This document shows positions 54,271 to 62,931 of a stretch of DNA of 64,000 nucleotides, piece after piece. The position numbers and the translations under genes are program-made. Source of the DNA: Saprospiraceae bacterium (GTDB lineage Bacteria; Bacteroidota; Bacteroidia; Chitinophagales; Saprospiraceae); assembly GCA_027488935.1 (NCBI GenBank), contig JAIYAP010000025.1, positions 50,912 to 114,911 of the forward strand. The letters are read 5' to 3'. Below the pieces are notes generated by a model that saw nothing but the letters and a program-made list of their open reading frames with translations, was not told the origin of the DNA and ran no database searches. Every line of letters begins with the position of its first letter. The stretch's first letter is position 1.

Positions 54271-54325
54271 GGTGCTAACTAAGCACTACTGCCCATGCTG
54301 CCTAAACGTTGCACAGGCAGTATTT
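54271..54325 (+). repeat. attC-like site S7, last recognised site
   Basis: GCTAAC precedes perfect arms TACTGCC and GGCAGTA (54287-54293 and 54316-54322). The inner pair is ATGC/GCAC and the apex is TGCCTAAACGTT. No GTT border follows; a terminator comes next, so this may be the distal end. Confidence 0.7.
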
Positions 54326-54341
54326 TTCAAAAACACCATAG

Positions 54342-54377
54342 AAAAGGGAAGTATCCCCTAAAGGACACTCCCCTTTT
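54342..54377 (-). terminator. terminator of the minus-strand leader genes
   Basis: AAAAGGGAAGTATCC pairs with GGACACTCCCCTTTT around CCTAAA. It lies just after the stop of the gene at 54389-55177. Confidence 0.7.
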
Positions 54378-54388
54378 TCACCATTGCA

Positions 54389-55177
54389 CTACTGGCAAAC
54401 GTACTCCCACCTAAAATTCGATACACGCCCGTCGGCGTATCGCAAAGTTACGCTCGTCGGGTACCCGTTTGCATTGTAAATAGTGTTTTCGGCTTTATTT
54501 GAGTCGGCATCCACCGTGCCATCAGCCTTGGTTATGGTATATTCAATTCGATTGTGAATCCACTGGTAGGGGAACGCATCAACGAATTGCTGACCTGAAT
54601 TTTTGTCATCGCGCTTCCATATTTCCGTTCTTGTGACCACACCGTCTTTATCGGTAGTCACCGATTTGCTACTGCCGTTGGCATCCAAATACTCAACATT
54701 GGTTACTTGCGTCAGGTTTCCGCTGCCGTCGTATCTGGTTATTTTGGTGATGACACATGGAGACGCCGGATTGTTTTCATAAACGCTGCGTTCTACCAAT
54801 ACCGGTGTGGCACCATTCATGTCAAACCGCTCCCCGGTTTGCACATATCCTGCGGCATCGCGACTAAATTTGTTGACGAATACCTTTTTTTCGATGCTGT
54901 CTACCAAACGTGCTTCAAGTATTCTTCCTTCAGCATCCGCACGCACTATGATCCGGTGCGTTTTAAGTTGACCGTTTTTGTATTCCTTGCTCTCCTGAAT
55001 ATGTCCTGCTGCGTTAAAGCGCGTGGTGTAGAATAACTGGTCGTTTTCATATCCTTTTTGAACAAGACAGATGGGTTTGGTTGGTACAGCGTTGGCTTGC
55101 CTTCCTACTGCTGTTTGTGCAGAGGCAATGTTGATCGCGGCACACAACAGCACCGCGATAAGAAATAGATTTCTCAT
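54389..55177 (-). CDS. secreted protein with YD-like repeats, unknown function (shared leader 1)
   Basis: This is a 262-residue protein. The signal peptide MRNLFLIAVLLCAAINIASAQ is nearly identical to those of the two genes upstream. The mature part is made of short beta-hairpin units with the pattern of MORN/YD-type repeats: FNAAGHIQESKEYKNGQLKT, RDAAGYVQTGERFDMNG, YDGSGNLTQVTNVEYLDANG and YNANGYPTSVTLRYADG. This is a surface or periplasmic protein of unknown role. It is the last of three minus-strand genes that share the leader. Confidence 0.75.
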   Translation of the reverse strand: MRNLFLIAVLLCAAINIASAQTAVGRQANAVPTKPICLVQKGYENDQLFYTTRFNAAGHIQESKEYKNGQLKTHRIIVRADAEGRILEARLVDSIEKKVFVNKFSRDAAGYVQTGERFDMNGATPVLVERSVYENNPASPCVITKITRYDGSGNLTQVTNVEYLDANGSSKSVTTDKDGVVTRTEIWKRDDKNSGQQFVDAFPYQWIHNRIEYTITKADGTVDADSNKAENTIYNANGYPTSVTLRYADGRVSNFRWEYVCQ

Positions 55178-55465
55178 GTTTGAAAAGTTTGTTTTTGAGT
55201 GGTATTTATCACAAAGGTCGTCTCTCGGTTTTGAGATTTGATTGACTTAATGGGTGTGAGCAACACCATCCCTATAATGATGGACTTGGTATTGATGAGC
55301 TGATTTAGATTTTCTTGCTTCATTTATTTTGATGAAAAACAGAGAAAATACTATTATCTCTATTCGGTTTTTGGCAATGCCGTGTCTTCAATTTCCTATC
55401 AAATTGATGACTGCCCAGTTTCACACCAAGGCAAAACTTGACAATCATCAATTGTAATGATATTA

Positions 55466-56263
55466 TTAATCCGTCACTTCCACCAACTCCCAAAGCTCTT
55501 GGTTGGTGATTTCTCTCAATTCGCGCAACTTAGAAGTGAAAGCATTGTAGTCTTCTTTTGGAAATAGTTTTTTGAATTCATCTGCCCCGTTTATTTTGCC
55601 ACTTGCCCATGATAGTGCTTGATCAAATGTCGCAAAACTAAAAGTCACCGTAAAGTCATTGTCTCCCATCACATTTGTTTGGTAGGTACGATCCCATACA
55701 TTAAATCCTTTCAGTTTACCCGCTTTGATACACTCTTCCATGACCAGCTTCCAAGTTTCTAGATTTTTGACATAAGCATCATACATACCTGGTTTTATTT
55801 TGACAAGATTGAGTTGTACATATTCGCCTGGCAGAGAAATTGAAGGCGTAGTACCCATTTTGTAGTGGTAAAGATCTGTGGCTACGATAGAACGATTGTT
55901 ATTCAATGAAGTCAAAAACCCTTCGATTTCCTTCGCACTTAGTTCTTTGACCCCAGAGTCCCATGTTCCTTCCGCTTTCATTTCTTTGCCACTTGGATAG
56001 ACGGTAAATCCAACATAATCATACTCCATGTTGCTACCTCTTGGATATGTCCTGCGGTATAGCTGCCAAGAGATAATTGTTTTGTTTGCCTTTCGAGCAT
56101 TCTGGAGTATCTTTGATGTCTTTACATCTATCAAGTAACTCTCATTCATGTTGGGTTTTACATCAATAAAATTTACCTCTCCGTATGGGGCAGGTGCTGT
56201 TTGTGCAGAGGCAATGTTGATTGCGACAAACAACAGCGCCGCGATAAAAAATAGATTTCTCAT
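55466..56263 (-). CDS. secreted protein of unknown function (shared leader 2)
   Basis: This is a 265-residue protein. The signal peptide MRNLFFIAALLFVAINIASAQ is shared with its neighbours, and the mature part differs. It has two similar halves, EVNFIDVKPNMNESYLIDVKT and QLNLVKIKPGMYDAYVKNLE, each followed by WQLYRRTYP- or FNVWDRTYQT-like strands. This looks like a tandem of ferredoxin-like (ABM/NIPSNAP-type) dimeric alpha-beta barrels. No catalytic function can be given. Confidence 0.7.
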   Translation of the reverse strand: MRNLFFIAALLFVAINIASAQTAPAPYGEVNFIDVKPNMNESYLIDVKTSKILQNARKANKTIISWQLYRRTYPRGSNMEYDYVGFTVYPSGKEMKAEGTWDSGVKELSAKEIEGFLTSLNNNRSIVATDLYHYKMGTTPSISLPGEYVQLNLVKIKPGMYDAYVKNLETWKLVMEECIKAGKLKGFNVWDRTYQTNVMGDNDFTVTFSFATFDQALSWASGKINGADEFKKLFPKEDYNAFTSKLRELREITNQELWELVEVTD

Positions 56264-56348
56264 GTTTGAAAAAATTTGATTTTGAATGTGATGATTGCAA
56301 CTTCTTCTGGAACTGCAATTGTTTAAAGTTCATTTGTGATAAAGGGAG

Positions 56349-56849
56349 TTACTTTTTCGGCGGCGTAAACTCCCAGCCTTGTTGCCGCATTATCGGCACA
56401 TCGTTGTAGTAATAGGTAATGCGCCGACATTTTCCATCTACCATCTGGCAACTAATGTGATATCGGAAGGACTCCTTGCCGCCGTCTTTGCGCACAGCGG
56501 TATGCTGGTTCCACTCCAAAATCCAGTCGCCTTTTAGTCCCCCTTCCGCTACGTTTAGCGGCAGAATGGCACCGTTGCCCACCTTAACACTGGTATACTT
56601 ATCGCGGCTGGCCTTCTGACTTGCCACCAAATCGACAACTTTCATAGAATCTTGGGGTCCCACGCCATACGCCATGGCATCAGCGGTAAAAAAAGTCAGG
56701 TAAGTAGCCCAATCGCCGGAATTCCAGGCCGTGCGGGCCGCTTTGAAATTGTCTACATCGCGCTGGGCGTTGGGGTGCGCTACGGTTTGTGCGGCGGCAA
56801 TGTTGACTGCAGCACACAACAGCGCCGCGAAGAAAAATAGATTTCTCAT
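56349..56849 (-). CDS. secreted SnoaL/DUF4440-like protein (shared leader 3)
   Basis: This is a 166-residue protein. The signal peptide MRNLFFFAALLCAAVNIAAAQ is followed by an NTF2-like domain: VDNFKAARTAWNSGDWATYLTFF, ADAMAYGVGPQDSM, VAEGGLKGDWILEWNQHTAVRKD, then FRYHISCQMVDGKCRRITYYYND. It may be a periplasmic ligand-binding or hydrolytic protein. It is the first of the three minus-strand genes; the gaps to the next genes are 85 and 288 bases. Confidence 0.78.
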   Translation of the reverse strand: MRNLFFFAALLCAAVNIAAAQTVAHPNAQRDVDNFKAARTAWNSGDWATYLTFFTADAMAYGVGPQDSMKVVDLVASQKASRDKYTSVKVGNGAILPLNVAEGGLKGDWILEWNQHTAVRKDGGKESFRYHISCQMVDGKCRRITYYYNDVPIMRQQGWEFTPPKK

Positions 56850-57077
56850 GTTTGAAAAGTTTGTTTTTTATGTAATCATCGGCTCCTTCAGGAACTGGTA
56901 CAAAGGTGTAGGCAGGCCAGCGCAGCGCGCTACCAATCATCGTTCAAACGCTACCGTTGAGGTTGCTTATAGGAAATTTTCTTTACTGATTATGATGCAC
57001 TGGAGGAGGCGACTGGAATATAACTACCTTATTATGACTAGATTAGATGTTGCATCAGGGAAATGGGGCATTGTCGT

Positions 57078-57112
57078 AAGACCTTTCAAGTTTTAAAAAC
57101 TTGAAAGGTCTT
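57078..57112. terminator. 33-bp palindrome / bidirectional terminator after the HTCS gene
   Basis: AAGACCTTTCAAGTTTT pairs perfectly with its complement around a single base. It begins eight bases downstream of the minus-strand HTCS stop. Its design matches a palindrome inside the HTCS gene (58219-58251). Confidence 0.7.
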
Positions 57113-57119
57113 GCACATA

Positions 57120-60100
57120 TTATTCTCCTCCGCCTCGCGCCTTCAAAGGTCGCTCTCCAAATTCTTCAAAAAATGCATCGGAGAAGTAATTGAGGGAAGA
57201 AAAGCCCACCTCGTACGCAATTTCTGAAACCGTGCGCGTAGTGCTCAGCAGCATTTGTTTGCCATGATGCAGGCGAATGGAACGAATAAACAGGCTGGGT
57301 GATTTGCCCGTAAGTGCCTTGATTTTACGGAAAATCTGGCTGCGACTCATGGCCAGGGCGCGTTCGAGTTGCGGCATTTCAAAATCAGCGTCGGAAAGAT
57401 TTTTTTCCACAACAGCCCGAACTTTTTGCAGGAAGCTGTCTTCCGGGTCGGGTTCCTCAACAGAGGGCACTTTGGTTGAAAGCACATTTTGCTGGTACTT
57501 AGCCTGTAATTTCCGCCGTGATTCGAGCAGGTTCTCTAATGTTACCAGCAATTCTTCCTGATTAAAAGGCTTGGATAAATAGGCATCGGCACCTTTGCGC
57601 AGTCCGGTCAGCCTACTCTGTATATCGGCCTTTGCGGTAAGCAAAACAATTGGAATATGGCTCGTGCGTTCGTCGTTTTTCAAGTTTTCCAACACTTCAA
57701 AGCCATCTTTATACGGCATCATCACGTCGCTTACGATGAGATCGGGCACGTTTTCAAGCGCTATGTCTATGCCAGCCTGTCCATTGTAGGCAAAATCGAG
57801 GTAATAATGTTCTTGAAGGCAGGCACTCAGGTATTCCACGACATCCGGGTTGTCTTCCACCAAAAGGACGGTGGGCGCGGTGAGGGGGTGACTTTGCATT
57901 GGCTCCGCATGGCGGGTTATTGGCGGTTTTACAGGGGAGGGCTTCCAGGCTTCCAACTTGAAGTTGGGCCCTGAAGGCGCTAATGCACTGTTATTGGTGA
58001 TCGGCAAGCGCACCAAAAAAGTACTGCCCACGCCCGGGGTGCTTTCCACCGAGATCTCACCACCCATCGCTTTGACCAATTCGCGGGTCAGCGAGAGTCC
58101 AATGCCTGTCCCACCCGCCTTGGCGTGTTCCTGATTTCCTGCCTGAAAAAATCGTTCGAACAAATGCGGCAGTTCCTCGGGAGGGATTCCCGCACCCGAA
58201 TCGGCCACCGAGATGTTTAGACTTGGCAGGTTTCCAAAACCTGCTAAGTCTATGGAAGCCCGAATAACCACTTTGCCGCCCGATGGGGTAAATTTGATTG
58301 CATTCGACAATAGATTGTGGATGATTTGCAAAAAACGCTCGGGATCGTAGTCGATTACAATTTTCGATTGGTCACTTTCGACGCGGAGCATCAGATTTTG
58401 CGCGTTGGCCAGCGAGTGCAAACTTTCGGTAACATATTGTATGAACGTCAGCACATCACCTTGAATATAATTCATTTTCAAGGTATTCGACTCCAACTTA
58501 GCAAGGTCAAGGATCTGATTGATGAGTCGAAGGAGATTTTCCCCACTGCGTTTGATCAAGCCGAGTTTATTGCGTCTGGGATCATCGGTTTCGTCTTTTG
58601 CCAACTGTTCACTCATCCCCAGCATGACCGTGAGCGGCGTTCTGAATTCGTGGGTGATATTGGTAAAAAATCGGGTTTTGAAGTCGTCGAGTTCTTTCAG
58701 CCGTAGTTTTTCCTGCTCGGACAAGCGCCGATTGAGCAAGTACAGATAATACTGCCAGGCCCCTGCTGCCAATATTCCAAGATACAGGAGCCAGGCCCAC
58801 CAGGAAGTCCACCACGGTGGTCGGATGGTAAAACGCAGTTCGGCGGGCTGCGCACTCCAGATACCGGCGTTGTTGCTGCCCAGCACCTTGAACGTATAGG
58901 TGCCGGGAGCAAGATTGGCAAACTGGATGTTGTTTTTATTCCCCAAGGGCACCCAGTCTTTATCCACGCCCACGAGTTGATAGCGGTACAGGTTCTGTGC
59001 CGGATTGGTAAATTCAAGCGATGCAAAATCAAAGGTGAGCAGGTTTTGATCGTGTGTGAGCGTGATGGACGATTGTCCGCTTATATCATAGAGTTGATTA
59101 TTGACATGCAAGCCAACGATATGGGTTTGAGGAACAAATGGATTAAAACGCAGACTATCCGGATGAAATACGGTCAGGCCTTTTATCCCCCCGAAAATCA
59201 GGGTGCCATTGCGGGTTTTCAGATAGCTCGAACTGTTGAATTCATTGTCCTGCAAGCCATCGGCAACCGTAAAGCGCTTGGTCGTTTCGGCGCGCACATC
59301 GAAGCGGCACAACCCTTTGTTGGTACTCAGCCAGATAAATCCGGGCTTGGCGCTGTCTTTTGGTGTATTTTCTGCCAAAACGCCATATACCACATTGTCG
59401 GGAAGCCCCTGCGCGATACTGTATTGTTTGAATTGTCCTGTTTTTTTGTCTAAGCGATTTAGCCCTGCATTAGTACCCAGCCAGAGGTAACGATTGGGTT
59501 CGAGGGGATCGTCGGCGGCACTGAGTACCGTATTAGAGGATAAGGAAGTGCGGTCTTTCGGATTATTGACGAAGTATTCAAATTGATAGCCGGCATCGGA
59601 AGGGATTGCTTTAACCAATCCTTCAAACCCAAATATCCAAACTGCCGCTTCGGCGTCTTTCCAAATGAAATGAGAAAATTCAGAACGCTGTAGCAGGGGT
59701 GTTTTGAAGGCAAATAACCGGGTTTGCCCTGTGGCTGGATCGAGCATGTGCAAACCCGCCTCACTGACACTAAGCAGCTTGTTTTTTGCATCGAGGCACA
59801 GGCCACGCCCTTTCAGCGGAAATCTCTGAAGCGCTTTGGTACGGGCATCCCTTCGGTACAGCAATGAGTCAGCGGCGTACGACCAGCAATTGCCGTTCTG
59901 ATCATAAAGAACGGTTAAGGGTGGTGTATATCTATGATGAAGCGAGGATAGGGATTGATCAGGCGTGTTTTGGTCAAAAAAGACGGATTGGTATATCTTT
60001 CCAGGTTCGGCTGCAGTGAGGAATTTTCCCTCCGGGGTTTCGAATATCTTGCGTTGGGAGGTATTGGGAAGATAACTTCGGAAAGTGGGATTTTGAGGGT

Positions 60101-61145
60101 TGATCTTGACTATGCCAAAGCCATCGGTGCCTACCCAAACCATGCCGCTCCGATCTAAGAATAAGTTAGTAATGTGGCCTTGTTCATACTGCGGGAAAAA
60201 GGTTTCAAAAGGCCATTGAATATCAGCAGGCTCTTTATTCATGTACCTTTGTGGCTGGAACCTTTTTAAGGTATTATCCTGAATGAACCACAGTACCCCG
60301 TCAAAGGGCCACCACGCATAATAAGCTCCTGGCATAATTTGCCCTTGTTGCATCCCCGCCTGCTCGTCCCATATAATGATTTGCGAGCCATTTCTATTAG
60401 CAGGATTATTATCAAAAACATCCATCCAGATTTTGCCATCTGTATCCTGGATTAAGCGGTTTATCGATAATGTAGCATACCCCATCAAATCCATTTTTTC
60501 GCTATCCTGATTCAGCCGCCACAAACCACGAGTCGTTGCAACCAGGGGTTTATAATTTTTGGTAAAAAGAAGGGAGATAGCCTGTATTGGTTTGCCGAAC
60601 TCGTCTTTGAAAGCAGGCAAAGGAAACGTTTTACAAGGCGGTTCAATATTGGCGTCACCTGCTTGAAATGCCTTTTCCAACATATCTTTTTTAATGTCGA
60701 ATTTCAGGAGTCGATCGCCGTCTGGCATGCACCAAATCGTACCGTCGGTACGATCTTCAAATAAAGGCGAGGCAACCGGTTTCCCATCTTTCATTAGATG
60801 GAAAAAGCGTCCACTTTGCGGGTCAAGCACGTCTGTACCATTCAGGAAATGAATCCATATCCAGCCGCGACTGTCTTCGTACAGCGCATTTACGTACCCT
60901 TCGGCAATAGAAAAGGGATCAAAGGGGTCGGGTGAAAACACCTTGAAGCGAGCGCCGTCATAGCGGTTCAGCCCATCCTTGGTGCCGATCCAGATAAAAC
61001 CGTCCCGACTTTGAATGATCTCGAATATCAAACCCTGCGATAGACCATCTGCAGTGGTGAGTTGTTGATAATTCAACTTAACCTGACTGTGCAATGGAGC
61101 GTTGCATAACAGCAGGAACAGGACAATTAACTTCGTGTTATTCAA
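57120..61145 (-). CDS. hybrid two-component system sensor/regulator (HTCS)
   Basis: This is a 1341-residue protein with all parts of an HTCS: signal peptide; periplasmic two-propeller region (YQQLTTADGLSQGLIFEIIQ, SRDGFIWIGTKDGLNRYDG, repeated blades); Y_Y_Y domain (YRYQLVGVDKDWVPLG); membrane helix (WWAWLLYLGILAAGAWQYYLY); HisKA with H832 in NITHEFRTPLTVM; and HATPase with LLSNAIKFTPSGG and GGTGIGLSLT. The receiver follows with D1140 in LIVSDVMMPYKDGFE. A C-terminal AraC helix-turn-helix (RTVSEIAYEVGFSSLNYFSD) ends it. HTCS proteins usually sense glycan fragments and switch on a nearby utilisation locus. A 33-bp palindrome is carried in frame in the ATPase domain. The glucan operon 7 kb away is one possible target. 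Confidence 0.95.
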   Translation of the reverse strand: MNNTKLIVLFLLLCNAPLHSQVKLNYQQLTTADGLSQGLIFEIIQSRDGFIWIGTKDGLNRYDGARFKVFSPDPFDPFSIAEGYVNALYEDSRGWIWIHFLNGTDVLDPQSGRFFHLMKDGKPVASPLFEDRTDGTIWCMPDGDRLLKFDIKKDMLEKAFQAGDANIEPPCKTFPLPAFKDEFGKPIQAISLLFTKNYKPLVATTRGLWRLNQDSEKMDLMGYATLSINRLIQDTDGKIWMDVFDNNPANRNGSQIIIWDEQAGMQQGQIMPGAYYAWWPFDGVLWFIQDNTLKRFQPQRYMNKEPADIQWPFETFFPQYEQGHITNLFLDRSGMVWVGTDGFGIVKINPQNPTFRSYLPNTSQRKIFETPEGKFLTAAEPGKIYQSVFFDQNTPDQSLSSLHHRYTPPLTVLYDQNGNCWSYAADSLLYRRDARTKALQRFPLKGRGLCLDAKNKLLSVSEAGLHMLDPATGQTRLFAFKTPLLQRSEFSHFIWKDAEAAVWIFGFEGLVKAIPSDAGYQFEYFVNNPKDRTSLSSNTVLSAADDPLEPNRYLWLGTNAGLNRLDKKTGQFKQYSIAQGLPDNVVYGVLAENTPKDSAKPGFIWLSTNKGLCRFDVRAETTKRFTVADGLQDNEFNSSSYLKTRNGTLIFGGIKGLTVFHPDSLRFNPFVPQTHIVGLHVNNQLYDISGQSSITLTHDQNLLTFDFASLEFTNPAQNLYRYQLVGVDKDWVPLGNKNNIQFANLAPGTYTFKVLGSNNAGIWSAQPAELRFTIRPPWWTSWWAWLLYLGILAAGAWQYYLYLLNRRLSEQEKLRLKELDDFKTRFFTNITHEFRTPLTVMLGMSEQLAKDETDDPRRNKLGLIKRSGENLLRLINQILDLAKLESNTLKMNYIQGDVLTFIQYVTESLHSLANAQNLMLRVESDQSKIVIDYDPERFLQIIHNLLSNAIKFTPSGGKVVIRASIDLAGFGNLPSLNISVADSGAGIPPEELPHLFERFFQAGNQEHAKAGGTGIGLSLTRELVKAMGGEISVESTPGVGSTFLVRLPITNNSALAPSGPNFKLEAWKPSPVKPPITRHAEPMQSHPLTAPTVLLVEDNPDVVEYLSACLQEHYYLDFAYNGQAGIDIALENVPDLIVSDVMMPYKDGFEVLENLKNDERTSHIPIVLLTAKADIQSRLTGLRKGADAYLSKPFNQEELLVTLENLLESRRKLQAKYQQNVLSTKVPSVEEPDPEDSFLQKVRAVVEKNLSDADFEMPQLERALAMSRSQIFRKIKALTGKSPSLFIRSIRLHHGKQMLLSTTRTVSEIAYEVGFSSLNYFSDAFFEEFGERPLKARGGGE
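58219..58251. repeat. 33-bp palindromic element inside the HTCS gene
   Basis: AGACTTGGCAGGTTT and AAACCTGCTAAGTCT pair with one mismatch around CCA. It occupies 11 codons in frame (the LAGFGNLPSL region of the protein), in a surface turn of the ATPase domain. Same length and layout as the palindrome at 57079-57111. Confidence 0.7.
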
Positions 61146-61302
61146 ACCATTGGAAGGTTAAATTTCATGCAAACATACCCAAAATATCATGTTATCAGCA
61201 ATAAAAATAGTTCTTGCGTGTAGTACAACAGAACGAACTATCTTGTGGCTTATTGAATACAAGGCTTATAAAGCTGTCTATCAAATCTTAAAACATAAAA
61301 AC

Positions 61303-62073
61303 ATGTTTTTCAAGTCTTTACTTTTTGTATTAATCGGGTTTACCACTTTTTTAAACCCTCCCAAGCGCGCATTTTACCAAATTAAAATGTATCATATCAA
61401 TAGCAAAGACCAAGAAACACGCCTGGACGCTTACCTAAAGGATACCTATATTCCTGGCATGCACCGGATGGGCATAAAAACAATCGGCGTGTTCAAACCT
61501 GTTGCGGCAGATACGGTATCGTTTGGAAAGTTGGTGTATGTATTGACACCCCTCAAAGACTTGAACCAATTATTAGACATTCCTAAAAAACTCAATCAGG
61601 ATGCCGCTTATTTAAGCGCGGGTAAAGATTATATCGATGCGGAATACAAAAATCCACCTTACACGCGCATTGAAACGATCGTTTTAGAGGCATTTTCAGA
61701 TGCCCCGCAACTTGCGCTTCCCAAATTAAATGGACCTAAAAGCGAACGGATTTACGAATTGCGCAGTTATGAAGGGCATACCGAAAAAATATATCAAAAC
61801 AAGGTGAAAATGTTCAATGAAGGGGGCGAAGTGAAATTATTCTCAAGCCTTGATTTTAATGCTGTGTTTTATGGAGAAGTGATTGCAGGCAGTCACATGC
61901 CCAACCTGATGTACATGACCACTTTTGAAAACAAAGCGGCAAGGGATGCACACTGGAAAGCATTTGGGGATTCAGAAGTTTGGAAAAAACTGAAAGCGGA
62001 TCCGCAATACCAGAACAATGTATCCAAAAACACTAGTTTTTTTATGTATCCTGTGGAATATTCGGATATTTAA
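61303..62073 (+). CDS. NIPSNAP family protein
   Basis: From the ATG at 61303 the protein has 256 residues, starting with a signal-like MFFKSLLFVLIGFTTFLN. Two ferredoxin-like NIPSNAP domains follow: FYQIKMYHINSKDQETRLDA, and later RIYELRSYEGHTEKIYQNKV with MYMTTFENKAARDAHWKAF. Bacterial NIPSNAP proteins are dimeric alpha-beta-barrel proteins, mostly of unknown role, often with oxidative-stress or degradation genes. It is divergent from the HTCS gene. The frame is open to 61189, but the longer start precedes the signal. Confidence 0.85.
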   Translation: MFFKSLLFVLIGFTTFLNPPKRAFYQIKMYHINSKDQETRLDAYLKDTYIPGMHRMGIKTIGVFKPVAADTVSFGKLVYVLTPLKDLNQLLDIPKKLNQDAAYLSAGKDYIDAEYKNPPYTRIETIVLEAFSDAPQLALPKLNGPKSERIYELRSYEGHTEKIYQNKVKMFNEGGEVKLFSSLDFNAVFYGEVIAGSHMPNLMYMTTFENKAARDAHWKAFGDSEVWKKLKADPQYQNNVSKNTSFFMYPVEYSDI

Positions 62074-62093
62074 AAATGAAATCACGCAAACCA

Positions 62094-62124
62094 TTGCTTC
62101 TTACGTAAAGACCAATTATTTTTG
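62094..62124 (+). promoter_or_regulatory. promoter of the DUF6364/PIN pair
   Basis: TTG (62094-62096), then 20 bases, then TATTTTTG (62117-62124), with the start codon at 62140. It is a full match to the Bacteroidota promoter, with a very short leader. Confidence 0.7.
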
Positions 62125-62139
62125 CACGTAAAAAACATC

Positions 62140-62385
62140 ATGGATAAGAAATTAACCCTTAGTTTGGATGAAAGTGTCATAGCGTATGCTAAATTGTATG
62201 CTGAGAAAAACAAAATCAGTTTATCCAAATTGGTCGAAGCCTATCTCAGATCGGTAGTTAATCATAAAACTAAAAATGTAGAAATCACCCCATTGGTCAA
62301 AAGCCTAAGTGGCGTGGTTGAATTACCATCCGATTTTGACGTTCGGGATGAATATACCAACTACCTTATTGAAAAATACAAATGA
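62140..62385 (+). CDS. DUF6364 family antitoxin
   Basis: This is an 81-residue protein. MDKKLTLSLDESVIAYAKLYAEK and ISLSKLVEAYLRSV form a ribbon-helix-helix-like DNA-binding unit. A flexible C-terminus (ITPLVKSLSGVVELPSDFDV, DEYTNYLIEKYK) probably wraps the toxin. The start at 62140 is used, since the upstream ATG (62122) lies in the -7 box. The toxin gene overlaps the stop by four bases, as usual for such modules. It likely represses its own promoter. Confidence 0.9.
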   Translation: MDKKLTLSLDESVIAYAKLYAEKNKISLSKLVEAYLRSVVNHKTKNVEITPLVKSLSGVVELPSDFDVRDEYTNYLIEKYK

Positions 62386-62792
62386 AAAAACTGTTTATTG
62401 ATACGAACATCGTACTTGATTTGCTTGTAAAACGAGAACCTTTTTACGAGGAAGCAGCCAAATTATTTTCATTGGGTGACAGGAAAAAGGTAATCTTGCT
62501 TGTATCTTCTTTAACTTTTGCAAATACAAACTATATCTTATCAAAGATAAACAGTTCAATGGTGGCCAGGGACATTCTTACTAAATTCAAAGTTCTGGTA
62601 ACGGTAGTTGAATTGAACGATAAAATAATTGAACTTTCCCTAAACGATAAAAGCTTTTCAGATTTTGAAGACGGTTTGCAATACTATTCGGCAATAGAAA
62701 ATGATGCAGATATGATCATTACCAGAAATTTTAAGGATTTCAAAAGTTCAAAAATACCTGTAATTACCGCTCAAACATACTTGACTGAATAA
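62382..62792 (+). CDS. PIN domain toxin (VapC-like)
   Basis: This is a 136-residue PIN-fold ribonuclease. The acidic active site is visible as D7 in FIDTNIVLDLL, a glutamate in FYEEA, and the aspartates in FSDFEDGLQYYSA and MIITRNFKDF. VapC toxins cut tRNA or rRNA and are held in check by the antitoxin encoded just before, with a four-base overlap. The same pair type is widespread in Bacteroidota. Confidence 0.92.
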   Translation: MKKLFIDTNIVLDLLVKREPFYEEAAKLFSLGDRKKVILLVSSLTFANTNYILSKINSSMVARDILTKFKVLVTVVELNDKIIELSLNDKSFSDFEDGLQYYSAIENDADMIITRNFKDFKSSKIPVITAQTYLTE

Positions 62793-62858
62793 AACTTAAA
62801 ATAGAAAATTTACAGAAAATATTATACCCACAACGTAAAACATTGCATTCGAGTAATA

Positions 62859-62866
62859 TATATTTG
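62859..62866 (+). promoter_or_regulatory. candidate -7 element of the NlpC/P60-like lipoprotein gene
   Basis: TATATTTG matches TAnnTTTG, 65 bases before the start codon. No TTG lies at the standard spacing. Confidence 0.45.
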
Positions 62867-62931
62867 CGTCATTATTGTTTATTTAATATGGTGCCGACGC
62901 TTCTGAAACATTCCAAAACGTTTTCCAACTT

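Noticed and set aside
13645..54325. Palindromes as ordinary transcription terminators
   Set aside because: Most lack a T-run, share an apex sequence, and are all in one orientation even after minus-strand genes.
54707..55036. 109-codon plus-strand frame inside the first shared-leader gene
   Set aside because: Antisense to a gene with a clear signal peptide and repeats; no motif of its own.
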